Positions 24,190-33,004 of a stretch of 64,000 nucleotides of DNA are shown here, piece after piece. Location: contig NZ_BCNV01000001.1 of NCBI RefSeq assembly GCF_001570725.1, forward strand, positions 2,418,001 to 2,482,000. Direction: 5' to 3'. The stretch comes from Paenibacillus amylolyticus (lineage in GTDB: Bacteria; Bacillota; Bacilli; Paenibacillales; Paenibacillaceae). The stretch's first letter is position 1, and the number at the start of each line of letters is the position of its first letter. Position numbers and translations under genes: made by a program. The notes beneath the pieces were generated by a model. The model was given only the letters and a program-made list of their open reading frames with translations, did no database searches and was not told the origin of the DNA.

Positions 24190-26847
24190 ATGACAAATCG
24201 GTTGATGGAAGTACTCAAGGGTGAGGAACATAATTATATCCTCCCATTTTTGTGGCAGCATGGGGAGGAGGAGCAGGTGATCCGGGAAGAGATGGCCCGT
24301 GTGGATGAGGCAGGCATCGGTGCTGTGTGTGTTGAAGCTCGTCCGCATCCTGATTTTCTGGGACCGAAATGGTGGACAGACATGGACATTATTATGGATG
24401 AAGCCCGTAAGCGCGGGATGAAGGTATGGTTGCTGGATGATGATCATTTTCCTACGGGGCATGCGGCAGGCAAAATAAAGGAAGCTCCGGAAGAGCTTCA
24501 CCGCTTGTTTCTGGGTGAGCGCTATATTGATACCCTGGGTCCTGCTAAAGGTGCCTCTTTTTTGCTGGATACACTGCTGATGACAGGGCTTCGGCCCACC
24601 ATATCGGATCGTCAACATGCAAAAGGGAAAAACCAACTGGTTTCCGCTATTGCAGTCCGCCGTGATCCGTCCAATGGAACATTACTGAGCGACTGCGTCG
24701 ATATCACTAAACATGTACAAAACGGTATTCTGTATTGGGACATCCCCGAAGGATACTGGCGCATATTTATAATTTCTGCCAATAAGGAGGGTGGCAGCAA
24801 GGCGCAGGAAGATTATCTCAACCCACTGGACCGGGCTTCGGTTGATATTCTGATCAATACGGTTTATGAGAGGGTCTATGAACGATATCAGGCAGATTTC
24901 GGTAAAACCTTTGCTGGCTTCTTTTCGGACGAACCTGGGTTCTATAATGATCCGATCACCTTCGACTTCAATTCAAGAGCCGGCAAGCCAGGGGTGTCGC
25001 TTCCCTGGAGCCTTGAAATGCCTGCTTTGCTGGAGCAGGCCCTCGGTGAGGACTATCGTAAGGATCTTTATCTTCTCTGGCAGAATGGGGGAGAGCGATC
25101 TGATACTGTGCGGTACACTTATATGAATATCGTTAGTAAGCTCTACGCAGACAACTTCTGCAATCAAATCGGGGATTGGTGCCGAGCTCGCGGAGTTGAG
25201 TATATCGGACATGTTCTTGAAGACAACAATGTTCATGCAAGGCTTGGTCCCGGTGCAGGTCACTTCTTCCGCTCACTCTGGGGACAGGATATGTCGGGCC
25301 TTGATGTGGTGTTATGGCAGATCGTGCCCGGCTTTGACCAATTGAGTTTCCGTACCACGTCAGGGGAGACGGACAGTCTGTTTTTCCACTATGGCCTGGC
25401 GAAGCTGGCCGTATCGCTCGGACACATGGATCCGAAAAAACAAGGCCGGACGATGTGTGAATTATATGGAGCCTATGGCTGGACAGAAGGCTTGAAGCTG
25501 ATGAAGTGGCTAACTGACCATATGCTGGTGCGCGGAGTAAATTACTTCGTCCCGCATGCTTTTACACAGAAACCCTTCCTCGATCCGGATTGCCCACCGC
25601 ATATGTATGCAGGTGGTATGAATCCGCAGTATCGATATTACAAACATCTAAATCAATATATGAACCGAATTAGCCACCTGATTTCAGGTGGAAGGCACGT
25701 GGCAACTGCAGGCGTTGTGTATCATGCTGAAGCCGAGTGGTCAGGGGAAGCCATGTATTTTCAAGAGCCCGTCAAAGAATTGATGCAGCATCAGATTGAC
25801 TGCGATATTCTTCCGATCGACGTTCTTCTGGACGGAGTGAGTGTGATGGATGGCAGACTGCATGTGCATCTGGAAGATTATGCATGCCTGATCCTGCCTT
25901 ATGCGGATGCGCTTCCTGCCGCAATGCTGCAGCGTTTGGTTCAGTTTGCGGAACAGGGTCTGGCCATTTATTTTGTTGGCGGACTGCCCACGCGTTCCAG
26001 CGAAGGCATTGAAGTTGCTAGTGAGCTATCATGTCTTGCGAATCATAGGAACGTTAAGAAGGTAGCGCTGAACAAGTTGTCTCAGGATCTGAAGAGCAAT
26101 GGGTATTTCAATATTCAAGTACATTCGCATGAATCTTATCTGCGGCATTACCACTATGTTCATCCTGATTTGGATGTGTTTATGTTCTTCAATGAGAGTC
26201 CGCATGACACGATACGTACAGAGGTTGTTTTACCTGTACAAGGCAAGATCTATGCCTATGATGCTTTCCGGAATCGCTTGAGCCACTTGGCTGCGTCAGA
26301 CACTCATCCGAAGTCGGTCCCGCTGACCCTGAATCCTTATGAATCCATCATTCTGCTTCATGGAGATCACTTGGATAGTCATGCGGTAGGTCCAGTGGAT
26401 ATGGCGTTCAACCAGACCAGTGATCTACAAGCCAAGTGGACGGTGTCAACGGCGGACGCTGAACAGTATCCTCATTTTGTGGAGTGGGGCCAATTAAGTA
26501 CGTTAACCAATATGAGCTCGCCTGATTATCTGCCGCATTTTTCCGGAACGTTTCGTTATGCAGCACAATTTGAATGGAACGAATCCGTTAACCAAGTGAT
26601 TTTAGATCTGGGCGAAGTGTTCGAAACGGCAGAAGTATGGTTAAACGGTGAGAATATAGGCGTGCGGATCTGTCCGCCTTATCGATTCGAAATCCATGGG
26701 GAGCTCAAGAAAGGGGGGAACAAATTAATTATTGAGGTTACAAATACGTTGGTAAAAGATCAGCGAGATTTCTTGTCCTCATTTGCCCAACAGGAACCAA
26801 GTGGACTTATTGGACCTGTTCAGTTTCATAGGCCTGATGTTTCCTAG
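24190..26847 (+). CDS. GH106-like glycoside hydrolase (putative alpha-L-rhamnosidase)
   Basis: 885 residues, no signal peptide. The N-terminal TIM-barrel contains KVWLLDDDHFPTGHAAGKI (~78-96), the counterpart of the Y-D-E-x-x-x-P-S-G segment of GH106-like enzymes, and FFSDEPGFYND (~242-252) with likely catalytic acidic residues. The C-terminal jelly-roll (~760-870: GEVFETAEVWLNGENIGVR) is the galactose-binding domain common in these enzymes. GH106 releases L-rhamnose from rhamnogalacturonan ends, which fits the locus. Similarity to the founding GH106 members is remote, so the exact linkage is open. AGGAGG precedes the ATG. Confidence 0.65.
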   Translation: MTNRLMEVLKGEEHNYILPFLWQHGEEEQVIREEMARVDEAGIGAVCVEARPHPDFLGPKWWTDMDIIMDEARKRGMKVWLLDDDHFPTGHAAGKIKEAPEELHRLFLGERYIDTLGPAKGASFLLDTLLMTGLRPTISDRQHAKGKNQLVSAIAVRRDPSNGTLLSDCVDITKHVQNGILYWDIPEGYWRIFIISANKEGGSKAQEDYLNPLDRASVDILINTVYERVYERYQADFGKTFAGFFSDEPGFYNDPITFDFNSRAGKPGVSLPWSLEMPALLEQALGEDYRKDLYLLWQNGGERSDTVRYTYMNIVSKLYADNFCNQIGDWCRARGVEYIGHVLEDNNVHARLGPGAGHFFRSLWGQDMSGLDVVLWQIVPGFDQLSFRTTSGETDSLFFHYGLAKLAVSLGHMDPKKQGRTMCELYGAYGWTEGLKLMKWLTDHMLVRGVNYFVPHAFTQKPFLDPDCPPHMYAGGMNPQYRYYKHLNQYMNRISHLISGGRHVATAGVVYHAEAEWSGEAMYFQEPVKELMQHQIDCDILPIDVLLDGVSVMDGRLHVHLEDYACLILPYADALPAAMLQRLVQFAEQGLAIYFVGGLPTRSSEGIEVASELSCLANHRNVKKVALNKLSQDLKSNGYFNIQVHSHESYLRHYHYVHPDLDVFMFFNESPHDTIRTEVVLPVQGKIYAYDAFRNRLSHLAASDTHPKSVPLTLNPYESIILLHGDHLDSHAVGPVDMAFNQTSDLQAKWTVSTADAEQYPHFVEWGQLSTLTNMSSPDYLPHFSGTFRYAAQFEWNESVNQVILDLGEVFETAEVWLNGENIGVRICPPYRFEIHGELKKGGNKLIIEVTNTLVKDQRDFLSSFAQQEPSGLIGPVQFHRPDVS

Positions 26848-27094
26848 AGCGGTCGGAACGTCTGTTGTAATCTAAAACCACACCATATCAAGATCCACAG
26901 ACACAGATGTTTAATATTTTCGCTGAAGGCAATGAGGTAGCGAAGGACATTAAAGGGATGATACCAAGTAAGATAGAGGTAGACTTCAAATAGAAAACAA
27001 TGCCCGAAATATGATAGAGTCGAAAACGCATTAATGGGTGGTTGGCTCTATGTCTGTACGACTAGTTTTTGACATACGTTTATTAGCAGCCTTT
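26848..27094. other. Gene-free stretch with a 28-codon orphan tail
   Basis: A short plus-strand frame (26907-26993: MFNIFAEGNEVAKDIKGM then IPSKIEVDFK) looks like the end of some protein but has no start signal or recognised family. Nothing else is seen here. Confidence 0.3.
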
Positions 27095-27560
27095 CAGTTA
27101 TTGTCGAGGAAATGACGCTGGAGGACATTACCCGCGTATTCAACGTAAACATGTTTGGATTATTTTTATGTACCCAGGCAGTGCTGGATCAGATGAAAAA
27201 ATAAGAATATGGGCGGATCATTAGCTTGTCATCCGTATCAGCGAAACGTGGTGGTGGCGTCTTCGGTGGAGCCCACTACTCAGCTTCGAAAGCTGCCGTG
27301 CTTGGATTCTCCAAGAACCTTGCACGAGAAGTGGCTGCAAACGGCATAACTGTAAACTGTATCGCACCAGGATTGGTGAAAACAGACATCTGGAAATCGC
27401 TCGACCAGGACACAGCCAACGGTGTAATTTCGGTATTCCAATGGGACGTCCGAGAGAAACTGAAGAAATAGCGTCAGCTATCGCTTTCCTGGCCTCAAAA
27501 GAGGCATCTTATATTACTGGAGAGGAAATCGACAATAACGGTGGCTCCCATATGGATTGA
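27095..27560 (+). pseudogene. Short-chain dehydrogenase (FabG-like) pseudogene
   Basis: The C-terminal two thirds of a classical SDR are readable: VFNVNMFGLFLCTQAVLDQM, an in-frame TAA at 27202, GRIISLSSVSAKRG, the intact active-site motif YSASKAAVLGF, NCIAPGLVKTDIW, then a frameshift near 27430 into GRPRETEEIASAIAFLASKE and ITGEEIDNNGG. The N-terminal cofactor-binding part is missing. In contrast to the SDR-like gene at 7609, the catalytic residues were normal before decay. Confidence 0.8.
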
Positions 27561-27587
27561 TGTAAAACAATATTCCTCATTGAGGCT

Positions 27588-27618
27588 AAAATAACCACGC
27601 AGAATAGCGTGGTTATTT
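27588..27618 (+). terminator. Terminator after SDR pseudogene
   Basis: AAATAACCACGC / GCGTGGTTATTT perfect 12-bp stem with 6-base loop. Confidence 0.7.
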
Positions 27619-28305
27619 ACAATTTATATTTGTTCTTTTATTAGTATGCATAATGAACGAGGATCACCCTGAGATGGCACTGGTTTCTCAGTAGAAAAGG
27701 TCCTCACACGAAGATATTCTCCTAAGTTCAAGGAGAATTCCTCTTGAACTGTTACTAATTTTAAAATTGATGAGATCCGGGTCGGGGCCAAGAAGCACAA
27801 TAGTAAAATTAGAAGAATTATATTGTGAGTTCTTGAAAAATTAGTCACTCGAGTTAGTGAAAATTTCTTCAGTGAATAGTTTGAAATAGCAGGAGGGGAT
27901 TTGAAGAAGTCTGTGTTTCCTCCTTGGAAAGAAATCATTTAAATGAGAGATCGAGCATTAAGTTCGAGAGGTGTTTCAGTTAATATCAGGTGTGGAGTAT
28001 TCTTAAAGGATAATTCAAAGGTTTCAGCTCTTCCGGTGGTAACATCAAATGGTTCAATGGAGAACGAATCTTCATTTTTACTAAATCACATCGAACGCGG
28101 CTATCGAGCAGCGCTCTTCTTTTGTCCAAAAATTTATCTCTAATTCAACTATAGATTTATAATCGAGTCACGCATTCAAATCAATACAATACAGAGCAAG
28201 AAAGTATAAAAAGAAGGGAACTGAACATGGTTTAAGCAAGAAATTTACATCTGATTGAACTATAATGGGCGTGTTTACAATACATTTGCTGAAGGAGAGC
28301 TGACA
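27619..28305. other. Gene-poor region before GH43 gene
   Basis: A minus-strand frame (27624-27938, 104 codons, one hydrophobic stretch IILLILLLCFLAP) and a plus-strand frame (27943-28143, 66 codons) are open but lack ribosome sites and recognisable motifs. Treated as probable non-coding or decayed sequence. Confidence 0.35.
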
Positions 28306-29868
28306 TTGAGGAAATTTCAAAACCCCGTACTCCCCGGATTTTACCCTGACCCATCAGCCATAAGAGTGGGAGAGGATTATTATCTGGTAACTTCAAGCTT
28401 TGAGTATTTCCCTGGCGTGCCCTTGTTTCATAGTAAGGATTTGGTTAACTGGCGTCAGCTAGGCCATATCCTAGATCGGCCTTCTCAATTGAATCTCGAT
28501 CATATTGCTCCATCTATGGGAATCTGGGCACCTACGATCCGCTATCATAATGGGATCTTTTATATGATTACAACCTACGTTGATAATGAGAAACAACAGC
28601 ATAATTTCTATGTTACGGCTACCGATCCTGCCGGAGACTGGTCAGACCCTGTTTGGCTAGAAGATGCTCCCGGTATTGATCCATCTCTGTTCTTCGATGA
28701 TGGCCGCGTATATTATACAGGCAACCGAGTTCCTCCAGGAGGGCAGGAATATCCCAAGCACATGGACATCTGGTTGCAGGAAATCGATCTGAGTCAAGGT
28801 AGATTGGTTGGAGAGAAGTGTAGTATCTGGCAAGGAGCACTTAAGGTTGCCCATGCACAGGAAGGTGCTCATCTATACAAAATTGGCGAATGGTACTATG
28901 TGACTGTCGCAGAAGGAGGAACTGGCCACACCCATGCAGTTACCATAGCAAGGAGCAGGAACGTCAAGGGTCCTTATGAGGCTCACAAAGCTAATCCCAT
29001 TTTAACTCACAGGCATCTTGGAAGAAAGTTTCCAATTGTCAACGTGGGCCACGGGGAACTGGTGGAGACTCAACATGGCGAGTGGTGGATGTTTTGCCTT
29101 GCTTCCCGCACTGCGGGAGGTTATTTCCGCAATCTTGGTCGTGAGACGTTTCTTGCTCCTGTAATTTGGGAAAATGAGTGGCCAGTAGTTAGTCCTGGCA
29201 AAGGAATGTTGGAGTTTGAGACGGTTGCCCCGAACCTACAAGAACATACGTGGGAGATCTCCTCTGTGAGAGAGGATTTTGATGTCGCAGAACTAGCTCC
29301 CGTTTGGAATTTCCTTCGTACACCCCGTGGAGAGTTCTGGAGTCTAACTGAACATCCAGGATATCTACGTTTGAAACTGAAGCCGGAACAGTTAACTGAG
29401 CAAGGGAACCCCGCTTTTATTGGACGACGCCAACAGCATTTAAGTTTTATCGCTGCAGTAAGTCTTATATTTGAACCCCAAGCGGATGGTGAAGTGGCTG
29501 GCTTAGTGCTGCTGCATAACGCGAACTTTCATTTCCGCTTTGTCTTATCACGTGAAGGAGACAGGTACATTCTTCGCCTAATCGAGCGTTTCAAGGGAGA
29601 AGAAAAAGAGCTTGGTTCTGACCTATGTGATGGAGGCAGAGTTCAGCTGAAAGTGGAAGCCCGCCATCAGGATTATAGCTTCTACTTTAGAACAGAAGAG
29701 GCAGATGAGTGGAAGACACTCTGCATGAATGTCGATGGAAGGCTGTTAAGCACTGATCTGGCCGGAGGTTTTACAGGAACATACATCGGCCTGTACGCCA
29801 GCTCTCAGGGAGCTCCTAGTACAACGTTTGCTGACTTTGATTGGTTTGATTATGAAGGTTTAAATTAG
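28306..29868 (+). CDS. GH43 beta-xylosidase / alpha-L-arabinofuranosidase
   Basis: 520 residues. Five-bladed propeller ~1-315 with the three acidic residues of GH43: Asp in FYPDPSAI (~13), Asp in PGIDPSLFFDD (~123) and Glu in VTVAEGGTGHTHAV (~203). A C-terminal beta-sandwich ~330-518 (GH43_C2 type, XynB-like). No signal peptide, so it trims imported arabino- or xylo-oligosaccharides in the cytoplasm. TTG 28306 is the start: GAAGGAGAG lies 6 bases upstream, and earlier in-frame ATG codons have none. Converges on the AraC gene with a 4-base overlap of stop codons. Confidence 0.88.
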   Translation: MRKFQNPVLPGFYPDPSAIRVGEDYYLVTSSFEYFPGVPLFHSKDLVNWRQLGHILDRPSQLNLDHIAPSMGIWAPTIRYHNGIFYMITTYVDNEKQQHNFYVTATDPAGDWSDPVWLEDAPGIDPSLFFDDGRVYYTGNRVPPGGQEYPKHMDIWLQEIDLSQGRLVGEKCSIWQGALKVAHAQEGAHLYKIGEWYYVTVAEGGTGHTHAVTIARSRNVKGPYEAHKANPILTHRHLGRKFPIVNVGHGELVETQHGEWWMFCLASRTAGGYFRNLGRETFLAPVIWENEWPVVSPGKGMLEFETVAPNLQEHTWEISSVREDFDVAELAPVWNFLRTPRGEFWSLTEHPGYLRLKLKPEQLTEQGNPAFIGRRQQHLSFIAAVSLIFEPQADGEVAGLVLLHNANFHFRFVLSREGDRYILRLIERFKGEEKELGSDLCDGGRVQLKVEARHQDYSFYFRTEEADEWKTLCMNVDGRLLSTDLAGGFTGTYIGLYASSQGAPSTTFADFDWFDYEGLN

Positions 29869-30749
29869 AGTTCTTTATTGGAATGAAACAGGCTTTCCCT
29901 CTGACTAAATTTGATTTCTTTTCGATAGTGTGAAGGGTTGTAACCTGTTACCCTCTTGAAGGTTTTGTTAAAGTGGGACAGATGCTCAAACCCGACATGT
30001 GAGGCAATGTCCTGGATTTTGCTATTGGATTGGGTAATGAGTCGCTTGGCCTGTTGAATTCGAATGTGCACGACATACTCCCGAAAATGAAAGCCTGTCA
30101 GTCTGTAGAATATGCGGCTCAAGTAGGAAGAGCTGATGAAGAATTGTCTAGCTGTTTCTTCCAATGTCAGTGGCTTCTCATAATGTTCGCGAATATAAGT
30201 AGCGACATCGGTAACGAGGTTGTGCAGTGGGTGCTTCGTGCAGTCGCTCTGAGAGAGAGGTTCTGTACGTTGAAGGAGAATCATTAATTCAGCAAATAAA
30301 GTTAGAACGCTTGTTTCGTAAAACGGCCGACATTCCTGACATTCCTCAACCATACGTATCAGAAGGTTTTCTGCTTCGTTCTGCTCGCGTAGCATCAGTC
30401 GAAAAAGGTGAAAGCCGTGCTTGTTAAACCATTGCGTATCATCCTGAAGCGGGGTGGGCAGAAGTGCTGGATTATAATTAATTAGAATTCGTTCAAATTC
30501 AGCAATTTCGGAGCTTGCGGTCGCATGCATCTCATCGGATTGGATAAGAATAATCTCTCCTTTTTGAAGCGTGACCACTTGACTATCTACAAAATAAATA
30601 CGTTCACCTTCTTTAAGATAATACAGTTCAACGAAAGGATGACTGTGAGCCCGGGGCATAGCTGTGATGCCTGCACGTTTCATGTGTTGGATACTGAATT
30701 GCTCGTTTGCCACATGGTATTTCGATTGGGAAACGCTTACACTTTTCAT
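29865..30749 (-). CDS. AraC-family regulator with cupin sensor domain
   Basis: 294 residues. N-terminal cupin ~25-110 (HSHPFVELYYLKEG, QKGEIILIQSDEMH) for sugar binding and C-terminal AraC helix-turn-helix pair ~180-280 (LTLEETARQFFISSSYLSRI and GFEHLSHFNKTFKRVTGYNP). Such regulators activate pectin or plant-sugar genes on binding their sugar. GGAGCGG precedes the ATG. It is divergent from the pectinesterase gene with 71 bases between starts, so it probably controls the pectinesterase-GH105 pair, and perhaps GH43. Confidence 0.88.
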   Translation of the reverse strand: MKSVSVSQSKYHVANEQFSIQHMKRAGITAMPRAHSHPFVELYYLKEGERIYFVDSQVVTLQKGEIILIQSDEMHATASSEIAEFERILINYNPALLPTPLQDDTQWFNKHGFHLFRLMLREQNEAENLLIRMVEECQECRPFYETSVLTLFAELMILLQRTEPLSQSDCTKHPLHNLVTDVATYIREHYEKPLTLEETARQFFISSSYLSRIFYRLTGFHFREYVVHIRIQQAKRLITQSNSKIQDIASHVGFEHLSHFNKTFKRVTGYNPSHYRKEIKFSQRESLFHSNKEL

Positions 30750-30820
30750 GGCCGCTCCTTATCACTCTGTAGTTATCACCATTATAGTTTATTTCCAAAG
30801 TAGGTTGAAAGGGGAAACGT

Positions 30821-31711
30821 ATGTTGATTACTGTATCTGCTGGACAAAACGGAGATTATACCAGTCTCCAGGATGCTGTGAATTCGATCTCTCAGGGGCA
30901 TCAATCGGAGGTTACGATTCGAATCAAACCAGGGCTCTATCAAGAGAAAGTAACCATCCCATCTGATGCTCCGCCCATTCTATTGCTCGGCGAAGATTCA
31001 GACACCACAATTATAAGCTGGTCAGATAATGCACATACACTGGATGCAGAGGGAAAACCACTCGGAACATTTCGCTCAGGGACCATAAATATATTTGCGA
31101 AGCAGTTTACAGCCGAGAATATAACGATCCAAAATGCCTCTGGACCCGGGACGGGGCAGGCTGTAGCCGCTTTTGTTGATGGAGACCATGCCGTCTTTCG
31201 CAGAGTGCGTTTTCTCGGCGATCAGGATACGTTATATACAGGCCCAGGTAAGCAGTATTATAACGATTGTTATATTGAGGGGGATGTAGACTATATTTTT
31301 GGTCCGGCAACGGCGCTCTTTGATCACTGCCAACTTCATAACAAAAGATCAAGAGGGTACATAACGGCAGCATCTACACCGGAAGGTACACCATTCGGAT
31401 ATGTCTTTTTGGATTGCCGAATTACAAGTGGTGAAGGGGTTCACGATGTGTATCTTGGGCGTCCTTGGCGTCCATATGGGCATGTTGCTTTTCTGCGAAC
31501 AGTTATGGATGGTTCCATTACAGGCGAGGGCTGGCATAATTGGGGGGAGCCTGATAGAGAGAAAACTTGTCGTTATGAGGAATACGAGAGTCGTGGCGCA
31601 GGTGCCAATCCGTCGGAAAGAGTTTCTTGGTCGCGGCAACTGACATCAGCGGAGACGATGAAGTATCAGATTATAAATATTTTGGACGGATGGCATCCCG
31701 AAGGTTACTGA
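30821..31711 (+). CDS. Pectinesterase (CE8)
   Basis: 296 residues, right-handed beta-helix. Family motifs in order: GQAVAAF (oxyanion Gln), LGDQDTLYTG (acid/base Asp), GDVDYIFGPA (nucleophile Asp), LGRPWRPYG (Arg/Trp). It removes methyl esters from homogalacturonan. Most homologues are secreted, but this one starts MLITVSAGQNGDYTSLQDAV directly at the fold with no signal peptide, so it likely acts on imported methylated oligogalacturonides. AAAGGGG precedes the ATG. First gene of a two-gene unit with the GH105 enzyme 42 bases downstream. Confidence 0.92.
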   Translation: MLITVSAGQNGDYTSLQDAVNSISQGHQSEVTIRIKPGLYQEKVTIPSDAPPILLLGEDSDTTIISWSDNAHTLDAEGKPLGTFRSGTINIFAKQFTAENITIQNASGPGTGQAVAAFVDGDHAVFRRVRFLGDQDTLYTGPGKQYYNDCYIEGDVDYIFGPATALFDHCQLHNKRSRGYITAASTPEGTPFGYVFLDCRITSGEGVHDVYLGRPWRPYGHVAFLRTVMDGSITGEGWHNWGEPDREKTCRYEEYESRGAGANPSERVSWSRQLTSAETMKYQIINILDGWHPEGY

Positions 31712-31753
31712 TCAGCGTTACCCTTACTATTGAAACGACAGGAGGTCACGGAG

Positions 31754-32887
31754 ATGACGAAGATAGAGGCCAAAATTGCAAGCAACGCCCGAAAAATTGC
31801 GGATACCGTTATAGGACAGTGTAATGATAAGGGAGAGCATGAGTACGTTTTGAAACGTTGGGCTTATGTACCCGGGATGCTGTTGATGGCGATGATGCGC
31901 ACTGGAAAATGGTTTAACGAACCTGCTTATACGGCGTTTGTACGGCGTCACATGGACACCTTTATTCAGAAGGGCGGCTCCATTCAGACCTACTCACTGG
32001 AGGAGTACAATCTGGATCAGATTAATCAGGGGAAGAATCTGTTCTGGTTGCTCCAAGAAACAGGAGATGATCGGTATGCTGAGGCCGCTCATCTGCTCGC
32101 CGCACAGCTTATTAGTCAACCTCGAACCTCTGAAGGTGGATTCTGGCACAAAAAGGTATATCCGTTTCAAATGTGGCTGGATGGTCTGTATATGTCTTCA
32201 CCCTTTTTGGCAGAATATGCCAAGGTATTTGCACGTCCCGAATTACTGGACGAGGTGGCTCATCAGTTATTGCTGATTGAGCGTAAAACTCGCGATCCTC
32301 GGACCGGTCTGCTCTACCACGGCTGGGATGAATCCCGTGAACAGGAATGGGCAGATAGCCGCACGGGCTTGTCATCGCAATTCTGGAGTCGGGCAGTAGG
32401 CTGGTATATGATGTCACTTGTAGACTGCCTTGAACATTTCCCGATAACGCATCCGAAGCGTGGAACCATTATTGGTATTTTCCATAGGTTGTGCCTTGCC
32501 CTGCTTCAGGTACAGGATAAAGAAACAGGACTGTGGTATCAGGTACTCGATCAAGCCGGCCGGAAGGGTAATTACTTAGAGGCGTCCGGTTCATGCATGT
32601 TTGTTTATGCCTTGGCAAAAGGACTGGGGCGTGGTTATTTGGAAGCGGGATTTGAAAATGCGATGCTTAGAGGATATAAGGGTATCGAAGAACATCTCAC
32701 GGAAGAAGATGTACATGGTATACATCTGAAACAAATATGCCATGGAGCAGGATTAAGCCAAGATCGAAATGGTTCCTACGACTATTATATTTCGGAGGAA
32801 ATCGTTGAAGATGCTCCAATGGGGATGGCCCCCTATCTGCTTGCTTCCCTGGAAGTGGAACGTTATGTTAACAGAAGTAAAACATGA
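31754..32887 (+). CDS. GH105 unsaturated rhamnogalacturonyl hydrolase
   Basis: 377 residues, (alpha/alpha)6 barrel, like YteR/YesR. The motif PFQMWLDGLYMSSPFLAEYA carries the catalytic Asp of GH105; GWDESREQEWADSRTGLSSQ and FWSRAVGWYMM are also family-conserved. It hydrates and releases the 4,5-unsaturated galacturonate that rhamnogalacturonan lyases leave on oligosaccharides, so a lyase must exist elsewhere. ATG 31754 is chosen because AGGAGGT lies 7 bases upstream; a TTG at 31730 has none. No signal peptide. Confidence 0.92.
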   Translation: MTKIEAKIASNARKIADTVIGQCNDKGEHEYVLKRWAYVPGMLLMAMMRTGKWFNEPAYTAFVRRHMDTFIQKGGSIQTYSLEEYNLDQINQGKNLFWLLQETGDDRYAEAAHLLAAQLISQPRTSEGGFWHKKVYPFQMWLDGLYMSSPFLAEYAKVFARPELLDEVAHQLLLIERKTRDPRTGLLYHGWDESREQEWADSRTGLSSQFWSRAVGWYMMSLVDCLEHFPITHPKRGTIIGIFHRLCLALLQVQDKETGLWYQVLDQAGRKGNYLEASGSCMFVYALAKGLGRGYLEAGFENAMLRGYKGIEEHLTEEDVHGIHLKQICHGAGLSQDRNGSYDYYISEEIVEDAPMGMAPYLLASLEVERYVNRSKT

Positions 32888-32944
32888 TGCTAGAGCAAAA
32901 CATAGTTTACTTTTTAAAAATCATTAATCATGACGTCTATCTAA

Positions 32945-32980
32945 AAAAGAGGCCTTCCCAATTTGGAGAGGCCTCTTTGT
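32945..32980 (+). terminator. Terminator between GH105 and YesS-like genes
   Basis: AGAGGCCT / AGGCCTCT stem, 13-base loop, T-containing tails on both strands; probably bidirectional between the two convergent genes. Confidence 0.65.
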
Positions 32981-33004
32981 CGGTTATTGATTAAACGGTA
33001 TAAT

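Noticed and set aside
23806..24636. 276-codon minus-strand open frame
   Set aside because: Antisense to the binding lipoprotein and GH106-like genes, with no ribosome site or recognisable motif; a shadow of the real frames.
27624..27938. 104-codon minus-strand frame with one hydrophobic segment
   Set aside because: No ribosome site or recognised domain; kept only as a note on the gap.
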